From: Bactrocera neohumeralis
Taxonomy: Eukaryota; Arthropoda; Insecta; Diptera; Tephritidae
Direction: 5' to 3'
NCBI RefSeq assembly: GCF_024586455.1
Contig: NC_065919.1
Coordinates: forward strand, 35,254,839 to 35,318,838
DNA: 64,000 nt
Below the pieces are notes generated by a model, which made no database searches, had not been told where the DNA came from, and was given only the letters and a program-made list of their open reading frames with translations. The translations under genes and the position numbers were made by a program. This document shows positions 12,761 through 25,282 of this stretch, in pieces; the first letter of the stretch is position 1, and every line of letters starts with the position of its first letter.

Positions 12761-13194
12761 TGTGTGTCCTGACTGATCAGCCGTTCGTCGGGGTATTTAT
12801 TTATTAATTTATCGTGCTTTACGTCGTTTTTTACATAATCGTTATAAGCGGAGTGGTCGGGGATGTAATCTGATTTCTTCCGTTTTTGCACTGTCGTTAG
12901 AAGTTTTTAATGGATTTTCCCTAAGCTAATTTGATTATTGAAGCTTTAGTGGTTTGGAAGATGTGTACGAAACAGTGACGGATTCAAGGGGGAAATGAGG
13001 AAAACAAGTTACCAACTACTGCTTTGGAAACATTGAAGAACAGCGATGTAGACCTATACCCTATAATTGATAGTTTTCTTCGGTTATTCTGCACATTTCC
13101 TGTGACGAATACGAGCTCTCAACGCTCTTCGACACCTTGCCACATGAAAACGTGGCTGACCACGAACATGCTTCAAGATAAGTAGATTTAACGG
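12761..13194. other. spacer, no recognised element
   Basis: Possible transposon flank beside the mariner relic. I see no complete TIR pair or coding domain. A 61-codon minus-strand ORF at 12706-12891 overlaps the mariner N terminus and then becomes non-homologous. Confidence 0.35.
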
Positions 13195-13415
13195 CCTGGC
13201 GTTGCTGCCAAGGAACACGTGTACAAAGTTTCATTACGAGATCTCAATTTTTACTCAATTTACAGCATTCATGGACAGAGGGACGGACAAGGTCTCCTGC
13301 GGATTTCAACTTGTCTTGTCACCCTAATCACATATCTAACTTATTTTTAGGTGATACAAACAACCGTTAGTTGAACAAAACTATTAAACTCTTTAGGAAA
13401 ATGTTGCAAGAGTAC
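13195..13415 (+). mobile_element. DINE-1-like 3' fragment
   Basis: Retains AAGGAACACGTGTACAAAGT, the TCATTACGAGATCTCAATTT block, a GGACAGAGGGACGGACA tract at 13274-13290, the ACAAACAACCGTTAGTTGAA block and the decayed 3' hairpin ending GCAAGAGTACAAAA. The 5' two thirds are absent. Confidence 0.6.
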
Positions 13416-15462
13416 AAAAATGGATATACATATGTATGTATACTTCTGAAGCACAATAAAATGTATATACATATGTATATAATATAATAAGAAAAATACT
13501 CGTATACTTTGATATCTCCCTGAGAACTTTTTCAGTTCAATATTTAATAGCAGTAGAAAAGGGTATATCATTAACATGCGAGTTGAACTCATTCTTGTAA
13601 TATAATAGCTTCATTAAATCACAATTGTTAGACAAATAAAAATCTAATTAGAATTCATGTAAAAAGTAAGATTGACCTTATATTTGAAGTGGACAATTTT
13701 TAAACGTTCAAATTAGAATTTCTATAGAATGCTACACTAGTATTCGATTGGTGAACTAATACATACATACATATGTTCTAGGTTGGAGAGTCCACATTCT
13801 ACATTTTGATATACTAATTCAGTCTCTCAGATGAATTTCAAACAACAATGAATATTAGAGAAATATTTTAAAAAACCTAAATTAATCCAAGAATTTTTTA
13901 AATATTTTAAAAAACCTAAATTAATCCAAGAATAAAAACACGTGTTACATATTTCGATGCACCTTACTTGATATATAAAATACCTATAATAGCGCTACCG
14001 CGCTACCTTCTCTATTGGACTTATTTTTATATAGTAGCTAGAATAAAAACTGTTACTAATCGGAATTCAGTATCAGCCTTTTAGAAATTTTACTTTTAAT
14101 TGCATATGATACATTTGTATCATAAAAGAGAAATTTCGAAATAATAAAAATGGATTTATAAACATATGCACTAAAATCAAATACATTAGTAAAATACAGC
14201 AACCACTGACGTCTGAAGGTCTACCTTCCTCGTCGGTGACGTCTTGTCTGTCATATCACTTCCTAAGGGTGAAAAAATAAACTGAATATATACTTTTCAA
14301 TATACTTCAATGTATGCACAAGTTTGTTGCTTAAAAAAGCAACAAAAATGATAGGGGTTAAGTTTGCAAGGTAGAAGAAAATTAAAAGGAAAGGTAAAAG
14401 CCCTATACTGGATTGCAAATAGTGAGGATCGAGGAGAAGTCATAACATATCGGCGCATGTCACACCAGAGTTGCAAGTTGTCTCATCCCTCAGAAAACCG
14501 ACAATATCTTATTTGAAGAGAAGGTAGGAGTCTGGGGTATTCTAATAAAATCTAATAAGATTTTGTACAAGGCGACTAGCCATATTGCATTAACTAACCT
14601 AATACTCGAATGTATGCATCGATGTGTATACAGATATATAAAAAACTGCATTTACGCCAACATCTCCTCAAAAACGTTTTGCATGAATGTATGCGGTGAG
14701 ACTTATTTATTCGTTGCAAAAGAGCAAAACAACAGAATATGACAATTTAGGGGTTACTTTTCTCGCAATAGTGGTGGTTAGAACCATCGATAGGAATTAA
14801 TAATCCAAACTTGAATAAAGGCGATTTTTGCATAGTTAAATATATGTATATATTGACATGAGACCAGAAATTAAAGAAATTTACTTAAGTAAATAAAAAA
14901 ACCGATTTAAGTATAAAGCAAGCTAAGCACTTCACACCAATATTTTTTATGAACAGGTGCATGTAAGAGCGATTGCATTTTCAAAGAGAACTGTTATATG
15001 AAAGAGAAATCTGAGGAGACTTATTTATGAGTACTGAGAAGAGAAGTAATTACTCACTTACACTATGACAATAGAGCGCCACTTACACATCCTCAATCGC
15101 ACGCACACTTTGAAGTAAAAGAGTACCATTGGGTGCGTTAGTATTTGTAAGTACGAGTGATATTTTTGTGTATATTTTTTTTATTGGTGGGCAATCAAAT
15201 AATTATTTATATATTTTTATAGTAAAAGTAAAATAATTTTAAATATTTTATATTTCAAATGTAACACAACTGTTTGACATCACGTCTTCAAAACTCGTTC
15301 GAAACACTAATATTTATTACTACTTTAATTTGAAGACGGTTTACTTAGATGTAATGAACTTATTTAAAAGCAAATATTTGTTTAAAAATTTGAAGAGAGA
15401 GAATTGTCAGTGAAGTTTTTGACATTAACAAATTTTTAGATAGAATATTTTTGCAGGAGGCA
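13416..15462. other. AT-rich spacer with a short tandem duplication
   Basis: No gene seen. At about 13860-13934 a segment of roughly 40 bp containing TTTTAAAAAACCTAAATTAA is repeated twice with few differences. The remainder is AT-rich and featureless to me. Confidence 0.45.
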
Positions 15463-15605
15463 TCAATTTATGTAGATCGAATGGCTACAATAGACACTTT
15501 ACCTTTTATCCAAAAGTATTTTGGATGAATTTCAATTTATGTAGATCGAATGGCTACAATAGACACTTTACCTTTTATCCAAAAGTATTTTGGATGAATT
15601 TCAAT
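15463..15605. repeat. perfect tandem duplication, 69-bp unit, two copies
   Basis: The unit beginning TCAATTTATGTAGATCGAAT occupies 15463-15531 and repeats with no difference that I can find at 15532-15600; the first 5 bases of a third copy follow. Each unit contains the inverted repeat ATCCAAAAGTATTTTGGAT. Identity this complete in otherwise decayed sequence indicates a recent duplication, or an assembly artefact. Confidence 0.85.
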
Positions 15606-18600
15606 AAAAAGTTAACTACCTAATAACAAGAATTGCAATATATTATAATTCTATTAACAATATATTTGAAATGTAAACCATAGGTTAATTTGCCGCAATT
15701 ACAAATTGCAACAATAGCTCAATAGTGAGAAACAATTATTGAACATTGTTATTTACAATAATTTAGTTAGATCTGCTCCAAAGCACACTTTTTAAATATT
15801 TCGGGCTCTATTAACATTTGTATGTCTATATATGTAAGTACGTTCATTAAATATACATTAATGATTAAAAAGGGGAATACTTTCCTTTCACCGACTTGAA
15901 CACATTTCGAATAAAGACTTTTTAAATCCTCTTTTTTGTTTTTGTTTTGCTATTTAGTTAAGACACACCTACTAAGGTTCCTGTCTACACTACTGACTAT
16001 GAAAATTTACTCGCTTTCTTACATTCGTTAAGTTTGGCTCTACTCTCGTTAACTTTTTCGCAACTTGTGCCGTTTTGTGTGTGTTTTAACCCTTATAAAT
16101 GGACAACTGTGTTCTGGAGTACATATTTCTAAACATAATTCTTGAATAAAGAAGGACATATACACATCACTAACTGATTTTCATTGGTACTGTTGAGTTT
16201 GCACACAGTGTAGTATTTTTTAAATGAAACTATAATGGCGTCGCACCACCCTTTTTCCTATTCTTTCACACATGTCTGAAATTCATTCCATTTCATTCTA
16301 ACTCAGACTAGTTGCACGGCCTGGTATAACACATTATAGCCGCTGCCATGACAACGGTACAATGGCGAGAGCAGCCGGCTTCCATGTCGAAACCTCTTTT
16401 GCTCTAGCTGGTTGTATTTCATTCATTTACCTGACATTGTTGCGTGCGCACCAGCCCTTGTCACTGACTGCTCACTTCATGAATGTGTGGCATTCTTGTG
16501 GTAAAGATGAGTCGGGAAGGCGTAACATGGTTTTTATATGAAATCGATGTAGACTTGAAGTACCGACGGCTAGTGGTAACTAAAACAATAAACGAATCAG
16601 CATCTGAACCTCTGCGATGTCTCTTCGCGTGTGGATTGCGCAAACGCTTGCATAGGACCGAATTTGTATTGAAATGAAATATCAGCACTCATCCCTCTGC
16701 ATTTAAAAGCTGTTCCATTTATTTGTTACAAAAAGAACAACCTTCACTTTGAAGTGACCGAACTGCAACAGAACCGATTTTCACTCGCGAGAAGTTCTTA
16801 ATCTGTCACAGCAATTTCACAACGGTTACGTTTAAATGAAAATTTAAAAAAAATTTTGAATTAAATTCAAGTAATCACCGATCCAGCAATTTGAAACGGC
16901 TTGATTAGAATATTGACAAATGTAACCCCTAATTGCCCTGCCCCATTTGCAATCTGAATGCTGCCAGTCACAATTGCAGAATGCGCACAGCTTGAATCTC
17001 ATATTCTCATTTTCTCTTGGTTCTCACCAAATCAACCTGCTCTTATTTCATGGCTGATAAAATCAATAAACACATACACAAACTAACTCACAGCCGTATT
17101 AAACAACTTTTCTGCTTGATTTTCTTATTACATATCAGTTAATGGGATCTCTACACACTTTTCTATATACGAACAAAAATAAATAAGAACATTCAAATTT
17201 GAAAATTTCTAAAATATCTATCAGCTCAATTTAAATAATTTTTATAATTAAATAAAGTATTTTCAAGTTACTAGATTTAATAAATTCCGCATCACTTTCC
17301 CAATTTAAAAAATTTGTTGCAATATACATACCATTATTTAATTATTTGGTAAAATGTTATAGGTCTATGAAAAATTTAAGATAAGTAAAAAATTCCGCAT
17401 ACGTGGAAGTTTGTGTAAAGTGAATTTTTCAAATTTGTTTAAAGTGTGCCCTACAGTATCGATTCCTTATTATTAAATTCCATAGAAGGTGGGATATATT
17501 CAATAGCGGCTTCAATTTATGACATCATTTAAACTAGGTAAAATCATAATAAATACAAAATAATTTTTCATTAAGAAAAAAACCTAGAATCAAAGAAATT
17601 TTGTATTTGTCTTATTAATTGTTGAATATTATAACTCGTACAATCAGTTTCATTACTAAATTTTGCATGTTCGAAAAGTTAATATCAATATAAACCTAAT
17701 TAACTCTAATGAGATATAAACGCAATCAAAGGGACTAATTCAATATATGGGATATATGAGGAAAAGTATAACAAAAACCTTATATAAGATATATGGGACT
17801 AGGTGAAGTCAATGTTTCCTTGTCATCGCAGATGCTCCTTTTAGATTTCTAATATATAGGAAATAGTCGTGGTATAGTCTCATTTGGCCCATTTCCATAA
17901 AGTAACGTAAACACTTAAAGATATGTTATAAGTATACCAAATTGGTTGACTTAAGAAGGAAAAAATCTGGACTGCTTTGATTTACTTTACAATTACTATG
18001 ATTGACCGATAAATTCGGAATAAAGCCAACTATAATAAAGGAAATCCATAAATTAATTTTTTTTTCGATTTTTCAATCCATGGCAGGCCCAAGGCAAATC
18101 TTTAACGAATATTCTGGCAATTCATATTTTTGCATCTATACACATATAAATAAATATATATTAAAATTAAAAGTAAACACTCTTTGTTTTCATGTGTTCT
18201 TATGTTATATTTCACGCAAATGTCATAGTCAAAAAGGAAGATAAAATTTAAAGCTACAAATAAATACTTTTAACGAAAATATTCTCAAAAAATGTCGCAA
18301 TAGTATCATAATTGCATATTAAAATATTGATATGATAATATGAACTGATTTTCGGGAATACCCTATGTGTCTCCATTAATCAAGTTGTTCGATAAGCGCC
18401 AGCTTAAGTAGAATTATAGATATTTTGTTCAAACCTAGTAAACTAATACTCATTTCGATAGTACTTAATAGTCGGATGTACTCAAACCACTAACTTCATT
18501 ATTGATTATTGAACGTAAATGGACACGAACTAGCACATACCTTAAACAAGAAATAGGAAAACTTAATTGGCCAAAACAATTTAAGTATAAATGATTATAG

Positions 18601-18826
18601 GAATGCTACATTGGGTTAGGGTAATAAAAATAAATAAGATCCTTTTGCTCTGAAATTGTTGCCCAAACGGCCTTTCGAGCCTTTTATGACGGTAAACTGA
18701 GCGATTTCTACTTTTCAATTGAAAACTCGAATCAAATGCGAAAACGCAGAATCAAGTGGGTGGTTACTTAGGTGGTTGTATGCTTATACTTTTCTATTTA
18801 TGTATGAAATAATAAATATGTTTGTA
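15606..18826. other. spacer; one less AT-rich patch at 16200-17060
   Basis: No supported gene. The patch around 16240-17060 is noticeably less AT-rich and has overlapping open frames on both strands at 16461-16688, one reading MCGILVVKMSREGVTWFLYE on the plus strand. Neither frame shows a known domain. It might be a noncoding exon, a regulatory region or an old repeat; I assign nothing. Confidence 0.4.
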
Positions 18827-19030
18827 AAGGGTTCCCCAAAATTAACGCTAGATTTAAATTTGCCATTTATGTTGTAAAGTGTTGACAACCTTTTTTTTTT
18901 TGACGATAAAACAAAAATAATGAAAGCTTGGCTTGAAATATGGTCGGAATGGTGTTTTAACTTCGTGAATTGGGAAGAGATTTTGAACTGGCAGAAAATT
19001 TAAATCTTGCGTTCATTTCGGTACACCCTG
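18827..19030. mobile_element. TA-flanked MITE, 204 bp
   Basis: The left end AAGGGTTCCCCAAAATTAAC and the complement of the right end, CAGGGTGTACCGAAATGAAC, align as imperfect terminal inverted repeats. They continue through CGCTAGATTTAAATTT on the left and CGCAAGATTTAAATTT on the complement, about 40 bp in all. TA flanks both sides (18825-18826 and 19031-19032). There is no coding capacity. The TA duplication and a CAGGG-type terminus suggest mobilisation by a Tc1/mariner-superfamily transposase; the parent is not identified. Confidence 0.7.
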
Positions 19031-19032
19031 TA

Positions 19033-20196
19033 TAAACGCTGAGTCGTAAGCCATTTGGACCCACCAGTGTTCTTGTAAGATTTAATACACACGTATGTGT
19101 GTTGTGAATAAACGTAAGTGTTTTAATACGAGTTTAATGCCATCATAATTTTCCACTCACACATTTCGAAATTCATATATCGAGCAATGGTTGCACACTT
19201 AGTGGCACAATGTTGCGTGGATTTCGAAAATACCTCTGGCTCGTTGTTTTGCTACAAAGCGCTAAATTCTGAAGAAATTTCTAGTCGATGTAATGATATC
19301 GTGCTACTTGTTATATAATATGCCGCAAACAATATTCAAGCACTTGACGGTGAAATAAAAATAAAAGGCTCCTTTGTTGACGATTCCCTTAAAACAAATT
19401 TTTGGAAAATTCGTATTTTTCTACAAATGTTGCGTTTGTGAATAACAACTAAAACACCAAGCATCACTTTCTAACAGACCATTTTTTAAAGGATGTCTAG
19501 TGAAAAGCGTTGAAGCAGCGCATGACTACTACGTACGTAATCACTTGAAAACTTCCTCTATTCCTTCATTTCTATCATTTACTATATAAGCCATAAACAT
19601 TTTTATTCTTAATTTTCACATAATATAATTTAACAAATCTATGTAGCACATTTTGGCACAGCTTTAAGTTTTTTTACACCAACTGTAGAAGAGATACATG
19701 TCATGGGTAGTTTGATAAGTCAATAATATTTGAAATGCGATTTTTATCTAATTGGAATATTAATATATCAATTGGTAAAGAAATTTTGGCAATTAAATTG
19801 GAGTTCGACTAGCCGAACTCTATTAAATGAAGAGCTTGAAATAATTACTCAACTAGACTGTAAATTAATAAAATAGCAAGCAAAATTTCCATTATATTTA
19901 ATAATATTAACTTAGTCAGCGAAGATTATCATAATTAGTGATACAACGTCACGAATGAGTTTTCCATTAGATCATCCATATGTTTCGGAATTAAGCATCA
20001 TATAATATATAATTTATAACTTTTATAATATAACACATATATATATATATATATTGATGGTTCCACAATTTTCGTCTTATGGGATTGCACGAAAACACAT
20101 TTAATTAATAATATGCACACACTTCTTAAATAAATTCGATTTCTTGATAACTTTATTTGTATATTTCACGTTTATTTTGTAAGATGTTACAATAAA
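19033..20196. other. AT-rich spacer
   Basis: No gene or repeat family recognised. A short (AT)n run lies at 20038-20056. Confidence 0.45.
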
Positions 20197-21036
20197 ACAA
20201 GAAAAAACGTTAACTTCGGCTGCACCGAAGCTAATATACCCTTCACCGGTGCATTTCTTTTAGTAACTATGTGTTCAGTTTATACGGAAGCTATGTGCTA
20301 TAGTAATCCGATCTGAACAATTTTTTCGGATATTATATTATTACCTTAAGCAGTAATCCATGTCAAATTTCGTGAAGATACCACGCCAAATGCGAAAGTT
20401 TTCCATACAAGCCCTTGTTTCCGATCGTTCGGTTTGTATGGCAGTTATATGCTATAGTAAGCCGATCTGAACAATTTCTCTCGATATTACATTATTTCTA
20501 TGAACAATAACTCATACCAAATTTCGTGAAGATATATCGTCAAATGAGGAAGTTTCTCATGCAAGTATTTGATTCCGATCATTCAGTTCGTATGGCAGCT
20601 ATTTGCTATAGTTAACCGATCTCAACAATTTCTTCGTGTATTACATTATTATCTCAGAAAATAACATGTGTCAACTTTTATGAAGATACATTGTCAAATG
20701 TGAAAGTTTTCCTTACAAGAACTTGATTCCGATCGGTCAGTTTGTATGGCAGCTATATGTTATAGTGGTCCGATATCGGCAGTTCCGACAAATGAGCAGC
20801 TTATTGAAGAGAAAATGACGTTTGCGAAATTTCAAAACGATATCTTAAAAACTGAGGGACTAGTTCGTATATATACAGACAGACGAACGGACCGACAGAC
20901 AAACAGACGGACATGGCTAAATCGACTCACCTCAACATACTGATCATTTATATATATACTTTATAGGGTCTCCGACGCTTCCTTTTGGGTGTTACAAACT
21001 TCGTGACAAACTTAATATACCCTGTTCAGGGTATAA
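20197..21036 (+). mobile_element. DINE-1-like repeat, family B, with internal tandem repeats
   Basis: Same architecture as family A but different sequence. The start is AACAAGAAAAAACGTTAACT, then the palindrome TTCGGCTGCACCGAA and AATATACCCTTCACCGGTGC. A GACAGACGAACGGACCGACA tract lies at 20877-20910, then GGTGTTACAAACTTCGTG and the terminal palindrome TATACCCTGTTCAGGGTATA. Between 20265 and 20770 the phrase 'TCCGATC.TTC.GTT.GTATGGCAGCTAT' recurs about every 150 bp (near 20268, 20427, 20574, 20727), so the body is a tandem array of about four diverged units. Noncoding. Confidence 0.8.
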
Positions 21037-22653
21037 AACATGTAAATACATAAATGCTTGAGCTTTCAAAATCATTGATCATAGTTTGTCGCAACTTTCC
21101 TTGATTCTGCTTAATAAAAAAGTTTTCAAGATGACTACTCAAAGTTTTGGCGCACTGGAATCCAGTGACGTTATCACTATTGAATTTTTTTTTTTAATTT
21201 AATATCGTTGAAATTATGTATAATGCCTTGATCAACTTTTGACAAACGGATGTTGTATTAGCAGGTAAAAAGATCAAATTTATATACTAAGTTTAATATC
21301 TGTAGGGTGCCTTAGATAGTAAACAGTACAATAGATGGTAAATTGTTACATATAGATCCCGTTATATCTTTATATGCTTATGTTCGTCCTCACATTTTTA
21401 CATATGATTTACGTACGCACTAATATTACTCCTAAATAGATTTCGGCTGCTCGGTTCAATTATTGATCTTCGCTGTCCCTAAATAAAAGTTTCGCTTCAC
21501 TTATTAGAAGTTTTGTTTTCGCGTTTGTGTCCGCGTCCGGTCATGAGAGTGTCCGGTTGTTAGAACCGTAAAACTTGGTTCCAGAATTTTTGTCTGATTA
21601 AGAGAAGAGAGGTGTCCGCAAGTAGAAGTTTCACTGTGTATGTTTAGTAATAGTAAGATTATATGTACTATATATTATATATACACAATCACATGTATTT
21701 TGATAAATAATGGCCTTAGTGCCATTAAAATTTTGAATCCTTTTCTGCACTCTATTTGAACTCGTAAATGAAGGAATCCATACCAATACACATGAAAAAA
21801 TGTATCAACCACTCTTGGATCTTTTCACTCTTTCAAATGACCTTCATGAACATTAAAAACTAGTTATTTTCTATGCCCACTCCTTAATGTGCTCTAACTG
21901 CATTATAATATAAGTTATCGTAAGCAAAATGCCTGTGCCTTAGTTGCTCTTCAGGTCTTGTTTGGGGAAGGCCATAGTTAAGAATTAGAGCGAAACAAAT
22001 GGTAGCGACAGGATTTCCAGTATATGGTTAGAACTGTTTTACTATTTTCGGTGTTATAATTGTTGTAAAGGCTATTCCATAAGTAAAACATTTTCTTACG
22101 ATTGTGGATATCTCACACTTTTCTTTATTCGAGGTCACCTAAGAAGTGACAGCAAACTGCCCAGCTGCGTATTTGGTTCACTTTACACACTTGAGCAACA
22201 GTGAAAGTAAATTATATTCGATATTCTAAAAAAAATGCCTAATGTTTGTTAAACTTGGAAGTAATTAGTTACAAGAGTATCAGAAACTTATATTTTTTAA
22301 CTACTTACTTTCTAGTATATCGCTATTGATAAAAAAATACTTTTACGTTATGATAGTTATGTAATAAATCTATATTTATCAAATTTATAATAGAAATATT
22401 TTCGCATTTGCTTAAATAAACCTTCTCATGCGTCAAACGATTAATTTTCAGTTATCCCTTACTGTCTACTAATATATGCAATTAACGTTGCCCTAGTTTC
22501 GTTAATCAGATATTACAGAGGTCGGTAATTGGAATTTGTTTCTGTTATTATTCTTAAGGAAAACTCATTACCTAACCTTAACTTGAATACATTTCATTCA
22601 ATCGTTCTCAATGTTCAAATCGTTCTCAATCGTTCTCAGGTTTTAGGTAAATA
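21037..22653. other. AT-rich spacer
   Basis: No supported gene. CGTTCTCAATCGTTCTCA-type short repeats occur at 22601-22640, just before the mariner element. Confidence 0.45.
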
Positions 22654-23559
22654 TTAGGTTGGAAAATATCTCCCTTCCGTCTTTTTATCTCTTGAATTTC
22701 ACGGCTATGTATAAAGCGCTACAAAGCTCGTATCTGGCAATACCAAACATCTTTAAAAAACAGTTTGACATAACCTACAAAACAACGCTATGCGTGATTA
22801 ATAGTGATTAGCCGGCGGAAGACCTATGACGACGAATACCGATCAAATCATGGAAAACATCGAGTTAAACCCGCATGTGGCATTTCGTGACATCGCCCAG
22901 AAGATGGGAGTTAGTAACCTAACCATTTTAAACCATCTGCAAAAGGCTGGATACAAAAAAAAAAAGCTTGATGTTTGGGTGCCGCATGATTTGACGCAAA
23001 AAAAACTTATGGACCGAAGGTTTTGCTATGTGATTGGTGGGATTGGAAAGGAATCATCCGCTATGAGCAGCTCCCACATGGCCAGACGCTTAATTCTACA
23101 ATCTCCTGCGAACAACTGGACCGCTTGAAGTAGGCGATCGACCAGAAGCGTCCAGAATTGGCCAACAGAAAGGGTGTATGAAATACTACCAGGACAAAGC
23201 CGGACCACACACTTCGTTGATGACTTGTCAGAAGCTACGGGAGCTCGGATGGGAGGTTTTATCGCATCCAAATAGCCCGGACATAGCGCCAAGTGATTAT
23301 CACCTGTTCCTGTCCATGGCGAACGCCCTTGTTGGTGTAAAGTTGTACTCAAAAGAGGCTTGTGAAAAGTGGCTCTCCGAGTTCTTCGCAAATAAGGAGA
23401 GGCGCTTCTCTAGGGGGGTATTATGAAGTTGCCGTCTAGGTGGAAACACATAATTGAACGAAACGGCGCATATTTGAACTAAATCTGATCACTGTACCAC
23501 ATTTTATAAAGTATTGAATAAAGAGCAAAAAAGCGGAAGGGAGATATTTTCCAACCTAA
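22654..23559 (+). mobile_element. internally deleted mariner element with intact TIRs
   Basis: 906 bp flanked by TA (22652-22653 and 23560-23561). The left terminus TTAGGTTGGAAAATATCTCC continues to CCTTCCG and is matched exactly by the complement of the right terminus ending TTTCCAACCTAA, a TIR of about 26 bp. Full mariners are about 1.3 kb, so roughly 0.4 kb is missing, partly before the HTH and partly between HTH and catalytic core. A putative polyadenylation-like AATAAA lies at 23516-23521, before the right TIR. Confidence 0.85.
22812..23482 (+). pseudogene. mariner transposase remnant
   Basis: Plus-strand reading: a GRP stretch, then NTDQIMENIELNPHVAFRDI and a second helix-turn-helix with GVSNLTILNHLQKAGY, then the WVPHDLT linker and a KLMDR motif. 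The reading then breaks: the segment carrying the first catalytic Asp is deleted. Sequence resumes out of frame with ELANRKGV and the damaged second-Asp block (QDKAGPHTSLMT, where HQDNARPH-type residues are usual). Next come KLRELGWEVL, SPDIAPSDYHLFLSM with the third Asp, and ACEKWLSEFFANK. The last 19 codons (from ATG at 23423) end in the usual MKLPSRWKHII...AYLN-stop in a shifted frame at 23480-23482. WVPHDLT and SPDxAPSDYHLF identify mariner. Inactive. Confidence 0.85.
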
Positions 23560-23561
23560 TA

Positions 23562-25282
23562 TGACATTTCTAGTCACAGTTGTTTTGAACAAACTTAGCT
23601 TCTAAAGAAATGGCTTATATATATGATAAAGGAGCTACATTTATAAAGGACAATCTGGTTCTGATCAAACGCGATAATTACCTGTTTCTGTATCAAGTTT
23701 CGGCAATGAATGAGCCATGTATACATCATACGGACGAGAATGAAATGATTACACACCGTCCGATATCCGCAAGGGGACATCCGGCGGCAGAACAGTTTTA
23801 AATCTAGTTTTTTGGGAAACACATGGGGTTATTTTCATTGAATATCTCCAACATTGTAAACAATCAATAAGCAATGTTACTACTTAGAAAGTGAATATTT
23901 AGTGACTTCAAATACCGCAATATCGAATTCCAAGGATGGCCGATGATGACTTTGGATTTAAGACCAATTTTAATAGACATGGCAACATTAATCAACACCA
24001 AGGGAATCTTATCTTATTGCTTTTACTTTTTGTTGCAAACCAGTACTAAGAAAATCATTAACTCAACCAAAATTCCAAAAATGTCTTTATAGCGCAAAGG
24101 AGGTTGTCATAAAAAAAGATTAAAATTAAAAAAAAAAATTGTAGTAGAAATATACTTTTTTACCCAAGGCAACCAAAAATAATTCATTATACAAGAATTA
24201 TTTATTATGTATTTATCATAACTTGCTCCTTTTGGAAATAGAGACTTTCTGACAATTTTGTAAGTGCGATAACGTTTTTATTGAAACTTTACCATTATTG
24301 ATCCCTTTAGTGAAGAATTCTACATTAACTCACTCATAGAAACACAAACTATGTATTTATCGCGAGTATATTACATTTAACATTCTAAATCAACAAATTA
24401 TATTTTAATGTATCTATGAACTATACCTTTCTTAATTAGTTCCCAGAAATTTTCAGTTAAACTTAAAATAAATAACAAACCTTTAAAATATTAATTTATA
24501 AATTATTACAATTCATAAAATGAAAAACAGAAATATTTTAATTTTGCAATTATACTTAATTTTAGCATTCTAAAAATGTTATCATCACTAAATAATTCAG
24601 TTAGTACTAATAAATATTCAACAACAATATAATATTTATAATGAATATACTGAATTATAAGAGTCGCTATAGAGCTCCGGTTATTTAATAATTATATTGG
24701 TAGCAAAATTATTCTGATTAATATCGATATGATATATAGATTTTTTCTTAATTTTCACGTGGTAAAACTAGTTATTTCGATGTAGAGATTTGCTTAGTTA
24801 ACTTAAAATTTCAACAACTTTTAACATCAATATGGAAATATAATATAACAGAGTAAGTAAAGGCGGCTCTTTTCAATATATATTAGCACTCACGTACATA
24901 CATATTTGCATATTCATATCGATTTAACCATAAATTCGTAAAACAACGTTATTTCTGTGCAGCGGCAGTTTACACTAAACACAAGTTTCAGCTTCCTCAT
25001 AAAAGTTGCAAAATAAGTTTTACAATATCTGCAGCATCAAAAAGGTTATGTATGTACATATATGTGTCATACTCAGCATAGGTAAAAAAAGAAATCAACC
25101 ACAAAAACATTAGATCTACAATACACCAGTACACCATTAGAGTTGTTGCACAGTGTTGTGAAGTTGAAACCTAAAATATTATTTTTAGGAACATCATAGT
25201 TGCTAAGATTGAAAATGTATCTGTTTTATAACACGAATTTCGGTACTTCATCTACAAATGTTTAGCTTCAGCACTTGCTGAA
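23562..25282. other. AT-rich spacer
   Basis: No supported gene. Overlapping short ORFs on both strands at 23595-23822 show no recognisable family. 24000-25250 is extremely AT-rich. Confidence 0.45.

Noticed and set aside
16461..16688. Overlapping ORFs on both strands
   Set aside because: No domain, no splice-site context and no clear coding bias for either strand.
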